DNA of 6,240 nt from Chloroflexota bacterium (lineage in GTDB: Bacteria > Chloroflexota > DTOL01 > JACQYG01), in the NCBI GenBank assembly GCA_016208345.1, contig JACQYG010000246.1:1-6240 (forward strand), written 5' to 3'. The position numbers and the translations under genes were made by a program. Positions 1 through 6,240 of this stretch are shown one piece after another; the stretch's first letter is position 1, and each line of letters opens with the position of its first letter. The notes beneath the pieces were generated by a model. The model saw only the letters and a program-made list of their open reading frames with translations. It was not told where the DNA came from and searched no databases.

Positions 1-4
1 CAGG

Positions 5-47
5 CCGACCCCTTTCAGGTCGGTGAATGAGCCAGGCTTGTCCTGGC
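5..47. repeat. Two small adjacent inverted repeats near the left edge
   Basis: CCGACC (5-10) pairs with GGTCGG (18-23) around 7 nt, and GCCAGG (31-36) pairs with CCTGGC (42-47) around 5 nt. Each is a perfect 6-bp GC-rich stem. They lie about 110-150 nt downstream of the inferred start of the outward promoter, so they could be leader structure. Neither is followed by a T-run on either strand. Short GC-rich dyads can occur by chance. Confidence 0.3.
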
Positions 48-52
48 ACACA

Positions 53-101
53 AGAGCACGCAGAGAAAATCCAGGAAAACTCAGCGTGCTCAGCGTGCTC
101 T
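53..101. repeat. Repeat-like intergenic element with tandem 9-mer and inverted arms
   Basis: CAGCGTGCT occurs twice in tandem at 82-90 and 91-99. AGAGCACGC at 53-61 is the reverse complement of GCGTGCTCT at 93-101 (9 bp), and its inner 8 bases also pair with 84-91, so two alternative stem-loops are possible. The flanking GCAGAGAAAA and CTCTGCGG wording resembles the CTCTGCGTnCTCTGCGG-type repeats I remember from intergenic regions of many environmental genomes; this likeness is from memory and unverified. It lies in the leader of the promoter at 164-192. Confidence 0.45.
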
Positions 102-163
102 GCGGTTCAATCTGAGTTCTTTCAGCGGAGTCTTTCTTTACTAGCCGCCGTGGCTTACGGGGC

Positions 164-192
164 ATTTTATGCCAGGGCACCCAGGCTGTCAA
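164..192 (-). promoter_or_regulatory. Sigma-70 promoter downstream of rpoD, reading out of the left edge
   Basis: The minus strand has a perfect -35 box TTGACA (192-187), a 17-bp spacer (186-170) and a -10 box TAAAAT (169-164, five of six to TATAAT). Transcription would start near 157 and run left. The promoter begins 91 bp past the rpoD stop, and the region upstream of it is relatively AT-rich (about 213-240), with an 8-bp palindrome CACCGGTG at 205-212 that could be an operator half or chance. No start codon with a Shine-Dalgarno is visible between 157 and 1, so it would drive a gene or small RNA beyond the window with a leader over 150 nt. Confidence 0.6.
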
Positions 193-282
193 TAGAATTC
201 CGGGCACCGGTGAGAAGATTTACAGATATTTTACAATTCAAGGGGACCAGGCAGCTCAGGGCGTGCGACTGGTGAAGCTTGG
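193..282. other. Short spacer between rpoD stop and outward promoter; no terminator seen
   Basis: I see no gene and no strong hairpin followed by a T-run on the minus strand here. The best pairing is a 5-bp ACCAG/CTGGT stem with an 18-nt loop, too weak to call. The rpoD transcript may therefore read through into the next gene or end by a factor-dependent mechanism. Confidence 0.4.
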
Positions 283-1941
283 CTAGTCCAGATAGTCCTT
301 CAGCTTCTTGCTCCGGCTGGGGTGACGAAGCTTACGCAAGGCCTTGGCCTCGATCTGCCGGATGCGCTCCCGGGTTACCCCGAACTCTCTCCCCACCTCC
401 TCCAGGGTCCGGCTCCGGCCATCGTCCAGGCCGAAACGCAGGATCAACACCTTGCGCTCCCGCTGGGTCAGACTGCCCAAAACGTCCTCCACCTGCTCCT
501 TGAGCAATTGGTGCGAGGCCGCGTCGGCCGGCGCCAGAGCACCCTTGTCCTCGATGAAGTCGCCCAGGTGACTGTCCTCCTCCTCGCCGATGGGCGTCTC
601 CAGCGACACCGGTTCCTGGGAGACCTTGATGATCTCCCTCACCCTGGCGGTCGCCCGGTCTAGTTCGGCCTTCAGCTCGGGGTCAGCCAGGGCTGCATCC
701 GGGGTTGGGATGCGGTCGCGAACCTCCTTGGGGAGGATCTCCATCTCCAGGGCTATCTCCTCCGCCGTGGGCTCCCGGCCCAGGTCCTGCAACAGCCGAC
801 GGGAGACTCGGATCAGCCGGTTGATCGTCTCCACCATGTGCACGGGGATGCGAATGGTGCGGGCCTGGTCGGCAATTGCCCGGGTGATGGCCTGGCGGAT
901 CCACCAGGTGGCATAGGTTGAGAATTTGAAGCCTTTGCGATACTCGAATTTCTCCACCGCCCGGATCAAACCGATGTTCCCCTCCTGGATCAGGTCCAGG
1001 AGCGACATTCCTCGGCCGATGTACTTCTTGGCCACGCTGACCACCAGGCGGAGGTTGGCCTCGGTTAGATGCCGCCGTGCCCGGCTGGAGTCGTGCTGGA
1101 TTTGCTGGAGACGGGCGTCCAAGAGATTGGACTGCCCCACCGTGACCTCGTACAGCTTCGCCGGAGTCGGCAACTGGTGGTTTTTCTGGTACAGGGACTC
1201 CAACGTATCCAGCATTTCGTCGGGGATGATGCGTGCGTCCACCGATATCTCGATCTGTCTGCGTTCCAGCTTGGGCAGGGACCAATTCAGCTCAGCGGCC
1301 ACTTCGGCGACGATGGCAGTGTCTATCCCAAAGTGTGTGCGCATCTGGCGGATCATCTCGGCGGGCTGGTCTGCCGGCAGGCCCAGCTTGACACAGAGCC
1401 TCTCGATCACCGGCCAGTCCCGGCGCAGGTCATCGTAGATTTCTCGCACCAGCTCTGCGGAGCTGGGCAGCCGGCCCAGCTTCGTCGCCAGCTCCTCCCG
1501 TACCTTCTCCAGGCGCTTGCCCTCCTCCATCTGCATCGCCAGGTGTTTCTCGCCGTCCCAGGTCAGGAGAGGGACCCGGCCGATCTCCCGGAGATACATG
1601 CGCACGGAGTCATCCACGATCTCGTGCTCCTCGATCTCCGGCACCGCCTCAACCTCGACCTCCCCTATCACTTCCAGCTCGGCGATCTCCGGCTCTTCAG
1701 CCTTCTCCTCCTCCCAGAGCGCAGGCGCCTCGCCGTAGCCAGGCTCCCCAGGCTTGGCCTCCCCTCCCACCACCGGGATGCCCAGGTCAATGGCCGCTGC
1801 AAACACGTCGTCCACTCGGTCCAGATTTTCTTCGGGCTCTGGGATGATCTTCAGGATGTCGTCCTCGGTCAAAAAACCGCGTTCCTTGCTCCTGGACAGT
1901 AATTTATCCAGCGCTTGCCCGGTATCCAACTCTTCAGCCAC
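283..1941 (-). CDS. rpoD: RNA polymerase primary sigma factor (sigma-70, RpoD/SigA)
   Basis: Primary sigma factor that directs core RNA polymerase to housekeeping promoters. The 552 residues carry an N-terminal region 1.1-like segment with a very acidic stretch (about 61-110), then region 1.2 ([18 protein letters not shown], 110-127). A non-conserved spacer spans about 143-285. Region 2 (about 286-370) contains [35 protein letters not shown] and the promoter-melting and -10-recognition segment [15 protein letters not shown]. Region 3 follows to about 470, including [25 protein letters not shown], and region 4 (about 483-552) has the -35-binding helix-turn-helix [21 protein letters not shown]. 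Full regions 1.2-4 and the RLRH/KLKDYLD-type C-terminus mark a group 1 sigma rather than an ECF or sporulation sigma. About 28 extra residues lie at 405-432, just before region 3.1. The start codon is GTG; it is the only start after an in-frame TAG 14 codons upstream and has a good ribosome binding site. It is last of the three-gene cluster; no clear intrinsic terminator follows its stop. Confidence 0.98.
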   Translation of the reverse strand: MAEELDTGQALDKLLSRSKERGFLTEDDILKIIPEPEENLDRVDDVFAAAIDLGIPVVGGEAKPGEPGYGEAPALWEEEKAEEPEIAELEVIGEVEVEAVPEIEEHEIVDDSVRMYLREIGRVPLLTWDGEKHLAMQMEEGKRLEKVREELATKLGRLPSSAELVREIYDDLRRDWPVIERLCVKLGLPADQPAEMIRQMRTHFGIDTAIVAEVAAELNWSLPKLERRQIEISVDARIIPDEMLDTLESLYQKNHQLPTPAKLYEVTVGQSNLLDARLQQIQHDSSRARRHLTEANLRLVVSVAKKYIGRGMSLLDLIQEGNIGLIRAVEKFEYRKGFKFSTYATWWIRQAITRAIADQARTIRIPVHMVETINRLIRVSRRLLQDLGREPTAEEIALEMEILPKEVRDRIPTPDAALADPELKAELDRATARVREIIKVSQEPVSLETPIGEEEDSHLGDFIEDKGALAPADAASHQLLKEQVEDVLGSLTQRERKVLILRFGLDDGRSRTLEEVGREFGVTRERIRQIEAKALRKLRHPSRSKKLKDYLD

Positions 1942-1947
1942 TTCAAG

Positions 1948-1953
1948 CCTCCA
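1948..1953 (-). promoter_or_regulatory. Ribosome binding site of rpoD, deciding a GTG start
   Basis: Reads TGGAGG on the minus strand, 6 nt before the GTG at 1941-1939. It supports GTG as the initiation codon; no ATG or TTG lies in frame between the upstream TAG and this site. Its 5' edge is one base from the base of the hairpin at 1955-1979, an unusually tight arrangement that could affect ribosome access. Confidence 0.8.
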
Positions 1954-1954
1954 G

Positions 1955-1979
1955 GCGGTCCCGACCCTGTCGGGACCGC
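1955..1979 (-). promoter_or_regulatory. Perfect 11-bp stem-loop in the dnaG-rpoD spacer
   Basis: On the minus strand GCGGTCCCGAC pairs perfectly with GTCGGGACCGC around a 3-nt AGG loop. The stem is 9 of 11 G:C, so it should be very stable in RNA. It begins about 20 nt after the dnaG stop and ends one base before the rpoD Shine-Dalgarno. No T-run follows, so it is a poor intrinsic terminator. Plausible roles are an attenuating or processing hairpin, a block on ribosome loading at rpoD, a DNA operator (25-bp dyad), or a copy of a dispersed palindromic repeat. The structure is certain from the sequence; the function is inference. Confidence 0.6.
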
Positions 1980-1998
1980 GCTACACGGTTACAGTCCC

Positions 1999-3912
1999 CT
2001 ATTGCAACTGGCGCCGCAGGTTGGCGATCTGCCCCGCAATCCGTTCGCCCTCCTCCGGGTTAGCCTGCAAACTGGGGTCCTCCAACAACAGCTCCATCTC
2101 CTCCAGGAGAAGCAGGTTGACCATGCGCTGCAGGTGAGCCCGCTCCTCCGGGTCCTCCTCAGCTTCTGCCAGCAGCGCCCCCAACTGCGCCTCTCGTTCC
2201 CGAAGCCCATAGCGCCGGAGGGTTCGCACGCAATCCACGAACCCCGCCCGGAGCTGCTCATCCTCGGCTGGAGGAAGGGATGCGCTGCGCTGAATCAGCA
2301 CTCCCACCCGGGGTAGAAGCGCCTGGTCAATACGCTCCCTCAGCACCTCAGGCGCCGGCATCTCCCCACGGTAGGCGAACCCCCTCAAGATCTCAAAGAT
2401 TTGTCGGTTCTCCGGGTCGGTGAAATCCTCCGGCGCAAGGTCCGGCCGCTCCGCCAGGATGCCCGGTGCCTGCAAGAGCAAAGCCAGGCAGTACTCCTCA
2501 CTCTGGGCGGCTGGGGCGAGCAATGAGAGCAGTTCCTCACCAGCCCCCGCGGGTCGGCGAACCCTTTTGGCTCGGGCCAGGGCCGAGGCAATAACCTTTT
2601 CCTCCACCCCCACCAGTTGAGCCAGCCTTTGGACGTAATGGCTCTCCACCACCGGGTCACCTATTTCCCGGATGATGGTCACTAACTCCTCCACCGCCTG
2701 GGCCTTCTCTTTCGGCCGGGAAAGGTCATGCCTCCCGGCCACCGCCCGGAAGTAGAAATCGACGACGGGCTCAGCGCCGTCCACCAGCTCCTGCCAGAGT
2801 TGCCGGCTCTCCAGCATCACCTCGTCCGGGTCCTTGCCCCGAGGCAGGGAAAGGATATGGATGTTGGCATCCAACTTATACTCGAAACGCACCAATCCCT
2901 TCCAGGTGGGCACCGGTATCGCCTTGTAGTCCAGAGCCCCTCTGGCCACCTCCAGCCCCCGCAGGGTGGCCTCGTCGCCGGCCACATCGGCATCCAGGGC
3001 CAACACCAGGTTGGTGGTCAGTTTTTTAAGAATACTGACCTGTTTATCGGTGAGCGCGGTCCCAAGAGATGCCACCACTGTATTAATACCCATTTGATGG
3101 GCAATTAAAACATCCATGTAGCCCTCGACGATGATGGCCTGTTGTGCCCTCCTGATGGCCTCCCTGGCCTGGTGGATGCCGTAGAGGCTCCCGCTCTTGT
3201 CGAAGATCAGGGTTTGGGGCGAGTTCAGGTACTTTGGCTCCTCGTCACCCAGGGCCCGGCCGCCGAAGCCGGTCACGTTGCCCTTCTGGTCCCGGATGGG
3301 GAAGATGAGCCGGTGGCGAAACCGGTCGTAGTGGCCGCCCCCCCGGCCGGTCAGATGGTCCTTTTCCACCACCAGCCCGGCGGCGGCCAGTTCGTCCAGG
3401 GCGTAACCCCGGCCGGTCAGATGGTCCAGCAGGACGGTCCATTGGTCCAGGGCATAGCCCAGCTCCCAGGAGACGATGGTCTCGGCGTTCACGCCCCGCC
3501 GGACCAGGTAGTCCCGGGCCCCCTGGGCTTGAGAGGAGTTCAGGAGCAGATTGTGGTAAAACTGGGCGGCAGCGGCGTTGATCTGGCGCAGGCGCTCCCG
3601 GGCCTGGTCCTCGGCGGCAGTCACCTGTCGCGGCACCAAGACCACCCCCGTGCGCTCCGCCAGCGTTCGCAGAGCCTCCGGGAATTCCAGGTTCTCCGTC
3701 TTCATCAAGAAGGTGAAGATGTCCCCGTTGGCCCCGCAGCCAAAACAATGGTAGTTGCCTTTATCGGGAAAAACGTAAAAGGACGGGGTCTTCTCCGTGT
3801 GGAAAGGGCACAGCCCTTTGTAGCTCTTCCCCGATTTCTTCAAGGCGACGTACGGGGAGACGAGCTCCACGATATCAAGCCGTTCCTTGATCTCTTCCAC
3901 CGGGCTGGGCAT
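1999..3912 (-). CDS. dnaG: DNA primase DnaG
   Basis: Synthesises RNA primers for replication at the fork with the DnaB helicase. The 637-residue length is normal. The N-terminal CHC2 zinc-binding domain (about 1-100) shows Cys35, His38, Cys56 and Cys59 in GLCPFHTEKTPSF...YHCFGCGANGD. The RNA polymerase core follows, with a basic-subdomain motif (YDRFRHRLIFPI, FGGRAL; about 195-221) and the Toprim fold: Glu263 in VEGYMD, then Asp307 and Asp309 in LALDADVAGDEA, the metal-binding acidic set. KDPDE at 360-364 closes the core. Residues from about 470 form the helical DnaB-binding domain. The ATG start is secure because an in-frame TAA lies only four codons upstream with no other start between. Oddities: a DHLTGRG heptapeptide occurs twice (163-169 and 185-191) with identical codons, and about 20 extra residues lie near 333-352. 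It starts 29 bp after ppdK and ends 57 bp before rpoD, as expected for co-transcription with rpoD. Confidence 0.98.
   Translation of the reverse strand: MPSPVEEIKERLDIVELVSPYVALKKSGKSYKGLCPFHTEKTPSFYVFPDKGNYHCFGCGANGDIFTFLMKTENLEFPEALRTLAERTGVVLVPRQVTAAEDQARERLRQINAAAAQFYHNLLLNSSQAQGARDYLVRRGVNAETIVSWELGYALDQWTVLLDHLTGRGYALDELAAAGLVVEKDHLTGRGGGHYDRFRHRLIFPIRDQKGNVTGFGGRALGDEEPKYLNSPQTLIFDKSGSLYGIHQAREAIRRAQQAIIVEGYMDVLIAHQMGINTVVASLGTALTDKQVSILKKLTTNLVLALDADVAGDEATLRGLEVARGALDYKAIPVPTWKGLVRFEYKLDANIHILSLPRGKDPDEVMLESRQLWQELVDGAEPVVDFYFRAVAGRHDLSRPKEKAQAVEELVTIIREIGDPVVESHYVQRLAQLVGVEEKVIASALARAKRVRRPAGAGEELLSLLAPAAQSEEYCLALLLQAPGILAERPDLAPEDFTDPENRQIFEILRGFAYRGEMPAPEVLRERIDQALLPRVGVLIQRSASLPPAEDEQLRAGFVDCVRTLRRYGLREREAQLGALLAEAEEDPEERAHLQRMVNLLLLEEMELLLEDPSLQANPEEGERIAGQIANLRRQLQ
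3341..3427 (-). repeat. In-frame 21-bp direct repeat inside dnaG
   Basis: An exact 21-bp sequence occurs at 3341-3361 and 3407-3427, offset 66 bp (22 codons), in the same reading frame. It encodes DHLTGRG at residues 185-191 and 163-169 with identical codons. Just upstream, the two GYALD segments (residues 152-156 and 169-173; 3445-3459 and 3394-3408) share 13 of 15 bases at a 17-codon offset. Together these look like a degenerate duplicated block in the primase core's N-terminal part. Confidence 0.6.
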
Positions 3913-3919
3913 AGGGACG

Positions 3920-3926
3920 CCGCCTT
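3920..3926 (-). promoter_or_regulatory. Ribosome binding site of dnaG
   Basis: Reads AAGGCGG on the minus strand, 7 nt before the dnaG ATG (codon 3912-3910), matching AAGGAGG at six of seven positions. An in-frame TAA overlaps its 5' edge, which excludes a longer dnaG product. It lies inside the 29-bp ppdK-dnaG spacer, where I see no promoter or terminator. Confidence 0.7.
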
Positions 3927-3941
3927 ACACCATCAGAACGA

Positions 3942-6240
3942 CTACCTATCCTTCTCCGCCTTGGCCAGGACCGCCTGGGCGGCGGCCAGCCTGGCCACCG
4001 GCACCCGGAAGGGCGAGCAGGAGACGTAGTTCAAGCCAATCTGATGACAGAACTCGATGCTGGAGGGGTCACCGCCGTGCTCGCCGCAGATGCCCACCTC
4101 CAGCGTGGGCCGGGCCCTCCGGCCCAGCTCCACCGCCGTCTTCATCAGCTTGCCCACGCCATTGCGGTCCAGCACCTGGAAGGGGTTCTCCGGCAGTATC
4201 TTGTGCTCCACGTACTGGAGCAGGAACTTGCCCTCGGCGTCGTCCCGGCTGTACCCGAAGGTGGTCTGGGTCAGGTCGTTGGTGCCGAAGGAGAAGAACT
4301 CCGCGTATTCCGCGATCTCGTCGGCGGTCAGGGCCGCCCTAGGGATCTCGATCATGGTGCCGAACTTGTAGTCCACGGTGACTCCCTGCTCTGCCATCAC
4401 CGCCCTGGCCACCGACTCCAGGGCCTCCCGCTGGTTCTTGAGCTCATTTACGTGGCCCACCAGGGGGATCATCACCTCGGGGTGCACCTCAACGCCCTGC
4501 TTCTTGAGCTGGCAGGCGGCCTCGAAGATGGCCCGCACCTGCATCTGGGTGATCTGGGGGAAGGTGATGCCCAGCCGGCAGCCCCGCAAGCCCAGCATGG
4601 GGTTGGCCTCCCGCATGGCTGCCACGGCCTTAAGGAGCTTCTCCTTCTCGGCCAGGGCCCCGGGCTCGGCGCCCCTGCGCAGCTCGGTGACCTCCACCAG
4701 CAGCTCCTCGTAAGAGGGCAGGAACTCGTGGAGCGGCGGGTCGATGAGCCGGATGATCACCGGCAGGCCCTCCATGGCCTTCAGTATCCCCACGAAGTCC
4801 TGGCGCTGGATGGGCAAGAGCTCATCCAAAGGCTTCTGGCGCTCGGCGTCGGACTCGGCCAGGATCATCCGCTGGACGATGGGCAGACGGTCCTGCTCGA
4901 AGAACATGTGCTCGGTGCGACATAGGCCGATGCCCTGGGCACCAAAGGCCCGGGCTCGCTCGGCGTCCCGGGGGTAGTCGGCGTTGGCCCATACCTGGAG
5001 CCGGCGAACCTTGTCGGCCCACCCCAGGAGGGTCAAAAGATCCTTCTCCTTGGCGAAGTCCGGGTCAATGGTGGGAATCACCCCGGCGAAGACCTCGCCG
5101 GTGGAGCCATCTATGGAAATGTAGTCGTTTTCTTTGATCACCTGGCCGTTCACCGAGAACTGCTTCTTCTCCTCGTCCACTCGGATAGCCTCGCAACCCG
5201 CCACGCAGGGCAGGCCCAGGCCCCGGGCCACCACCGCTGCGTGGCTGGTGGCGCCGCCCCGGGCGGTGAGGATGCCCTTGGCATTAAGCATGCCGTGGAC
5301 GTCGTCGGGGGAGGTCTCGGTGCGCACCAGGATCACCGCCTTCTTCTCCTTGCCCAGTCGCTCGGCGGTGTCCGGATCGAAGACGGCGATGCCAGTGGCC
5401 GCGCCAGGGGAAGCGTTGAGCCCCTTGGCCAGGAGGTTGCCCCGCTCCTTGGCCGACTCGTCGAACCGCGGCAGGAGAAGCTGGACCACGTGGCCCGGCT
5501 CCACCCGCATCAAAGCCTCCTCTTCGGTAATCAGCCCCTCTCTGGCCATGTCCACCGCGATCTTCACCGCCGCGGCCGCGGTGCGCTTGCCGGAGCGGGT
5601 CTGAAGCATGTAGAGCTTTCCCCGCTCCACGGTGAACTCCAGATCCTGCACGTCCCGGTAGTGCCGTTCCATCATGTCGGCATACTTTTGGAACTCCTGG
5701 TAGACCTGTGGAAGCTCCTGGGCCAGGGCATCGATCTTCTGGGGTGTGCGGATGCCCGCCACCACGTCCTCGCCCTGGGCGTTCAACAGGTACTCGCCGT
5801 AGAGCCTCTTCTCGCCGGTGGCCGGGTTGCGGGTGAAAGCCACGCCGGTGCCTGAATCGAAGCCCATGTTGCCGAACACCATGGCCTGCACGTTCACCGC
5901 CGTGCCCAGGTCGTGGGGGATCTTGTTGAAGTTGCGGTAGTCCACCGCCCGCTTGCCCATCCACGAGCCAAACACCGCGCCAATGGCCAGCTTGAGCTGT
6001 TCGTAAGGATCTTTGGGGAAATCCTTTCCGATCTCCGCCGTGTAGAGCTTCTGGTAGTCCGCCACCACCGCCTTGAGCATGTCCACCGTCAGGTCGGTGT
6101 CCCTCTTGCCCTGGGTCTTCTCCTTGTACCCGCCCAGGACCTGCTCGAACCTGGCCCCCTCCATGCCCATAACGATGCGGCCGAACATAGCAATGAACCG
6201 GCGGTAGGCGTCGTAGGCGAAGCGCTCGTTATTAGTGAGC
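3942..6240 (-). CDS. ppdK: Pyruvate, phosphate dikinase, 5'-partial at the right window edge
   Basis: The enzyme interconverts pyruvate + ATP + Pi and PEP + AMP + PPi in the cytoplasm. The frame stays open to the window end: 17 residues, including NERFAYDAYRRFI, precede the first in-window Met (codon 6188-6186), so that Met is internal. About 120 N-terminal residues of the usual 870-890 are missing because of the window edge, not a truncation. Numbering from that Met, the rest of the ATP-grasp nucleotide domain spans about 1-205 (VNVQAMVFGN, SGTGVAFTRNPATGEK, GEDVVAGIRTPQ, LQTRSGKRT). The phosphohistidine swivel domain follows at about 255-370, with GGATSHAAVVAR and catalytic His316 (codon 5243-5241). 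The TIM-barrel PEP/pyruvate domain spans about 390-748, with GLCRTEHMFF, IDPPLHEF, GLRGCRL, MIEIPRA (Glu614), FGTNDLTQ (Asn637) and catalytic Cys701 in GICGEHGGD. The family usually has GGMTSH; Ala replaces Met here, which fits the site pattern. The three-domain order and HEFLP/GICGEHGGD motifs favour PPDK over PEP synthase or enzyme I. It is the first gene in view of the probable ppdK-dnaG-rpoD operon. Confidence 0.97.
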   Translation of the reverse strand, partial: LTNNERFAYDAYRRFIAMFGRIVMGMEGARFEQVLGGYKEKTQGKRDTDLTVDMLKAVVADYQKLYTAEIGKDFPKDPYEQLKLAIGAVFGSWMGKRAVDYRNFNKIPHDLGTAVNVQAMVFGNMGFDSGTGVAFTRNPATGEKRLYGEYLLNAQGEDVVAGIRTPQKIDALAQELPQVYQEFQKYADMMERHYRDVQDLEFTVERGKLYMLQTRSGKRTAAAAVKIAVDMAREGLITEEEALMRVEPGHVVQLLLPRFDESAKERGNLLAKGLNASPGAATGIAVFDPDTAERLGKEKKAVILVRTETSPDDVHGMLNAKGILTARGGATSHAAVVARGLGLPCVAGCEAIRVDEEKKQFSVNGQVIKENDYISIDGSTGEVFAGVIPTIDPDFAKEKDLLTLLGWADKVRRLQVWANADYPRDAERARAFGAQGIGLCRTEHMFFEQDRLPIVQRMILAESDAERQKPLDELLPIQRQDFVGILKAMEGLPVIIRLIDPPLHEFLPSYEELLVEVTELRRGAEPGALAEKEKLLKAVAAMREANPMLGLRGCRLGITFPQITQMQVRAIFEAACQLKKQGVEVHPEVMIPLVGHVNELKNQREALESVARAVMAEQGVTVDYKFGTMIEIPRAALTADEIAEYAEFFSFGTNDLTQTTFGYSRDDAEGKFLLQYVEHKILPENPFQVLDRNGVGKLMKTAVELGRRARPTLEVGICGEHGGDPSSIEFCHQIGLNYVSCSPFRVPVARLAAAQAVLAKAEKDR

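Noticed and set aside
1..165. Minus-strand frame from ATG 165-163 (begins MPRKPRRLVKKDSAERTQ) that stays open to the left edge for 55 codons
   Set aside because: Its ATG overlaps the -10 box, so the promoter's own transcript would start downstream of it; there is no ribosome binding site; it translates the repeat element (STLSTLS); third-position base use is unlike the neighbouring genes. It would need sequence left of the window to revive.
27..275. Plus-strand open frame of 82 codons in the left spacer
   Set aside because: No Shine-Dalgarno before its ATG, it runs through the repeat element and antisense to the clear promoter at 164-192, and its product has no recognisable feature.
683..1285. 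Minus-strand open frame of 200 codons overlapping rpoD in another frame
   Set aside because: Product is Pro/Gly/His/Arg-rich shadow sequence of rpoD; the overlapping rpoD frame has every sigma-70 region intact.
1069..4925. Long plus-strand open frames opposite rpoD, dnaG and ppdK (for example 1069-1902, 3142-4029, 4044-4925)
   Set aside because: They are antisense to three strongly recognised genes, have low-complexity Leu/His/Gly/Arg-rich products with no recognisable motif, and follow from the strong GC codon bias of the true strand.
5570..5581. 12-bp perfect palindrome CCGCGGCCGCGG in ppdK
   Set aside because: It falls in GCN codons of an alanine run (TAAAAV) and is explained by coding composition.
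6186..6188. ATG as a possible ppdK start
   Set aside because: The frame continues upstream with the conserved NERFAYDAYRRFI segment, so this Met is internal and the gene runs off the window.
1..6240. tRNA, rRNA, CRISPR, insertion sequence or attachment site
   Set aside because: No cloverleaf, rRNA-like stretch, regularly spaced repeats, transposase motif or terminal inverted repeats were seen; the only non-coding areas are 1-282 and two short spacers.

Overview
This window is a housekeeping locus from a GC-rich bacterium. It carries three complete or near-complete genes, all on the minus strand and tightly spaced. In transcription order they are ppdK (pyruvate, phosphate dikinase; 5' end outside the window), dnaG (replicative primase) and rpoD (primary sigma-70 factor). 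The gaps are 29 bp (ppdK-dnaG) and 57 bp (dnaG-rpoD), with no terminator-like hairpin plus T-run in either, so the three are probably co-transcribed.

The proteins point tentatively to Chloroflexota, perhaps Dehalococcoidia. RpoD has a long spacer between regions 1.2 and 2.1 and an extra segment of about 28 residues before region 3.1. DnaG has an extra segment of about 20 residues after the Toprim core. As I recall, both extras occur in relatives of that phylum. The dnaG-rpoD pairing itself is widespread (the macromolecular synthesis operon), and ppdK next to dnaG-rpoD is, from memory, also seen in Clostridia-like Firmicutes. The assignment is therefore an inference that needs a search.

Layout on the plus axis: 1-282 is non-coding. 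It holds a repeat-like element with a 9-bp tandem duplication, two small hairpins and a very good minus-strand sigma-70 promoter (TTGACA, 17 bp, TAAAAT) that reads out of the left edge. 283-1941 is rpoD, with a GTG start and a strong Shine-Dalgarno. 1942-1998 is a spacer with a perfect 11-bp stem and 3-nt loop whose base lies one nucleotide from the rpoD Shine-Dalgarno. 1999-3912 is dnaG. 3942-6240 is ppdK, cut off by the right edge.

Together the genes supply primer synthesis, promoter recognition for growth-phase transcription, and a PPi/phosphate-linked PEP-pyruvate interconversion. Nothing here looks like a defence system, mobile element, CRISPR array or new multi-gene system. The observations most worth checking are the hairpin abutting the rpoD ribosome binding site, an in-frame internal repeat in DnaG, and the repeat element plus strong promoter downstream of rpoD.
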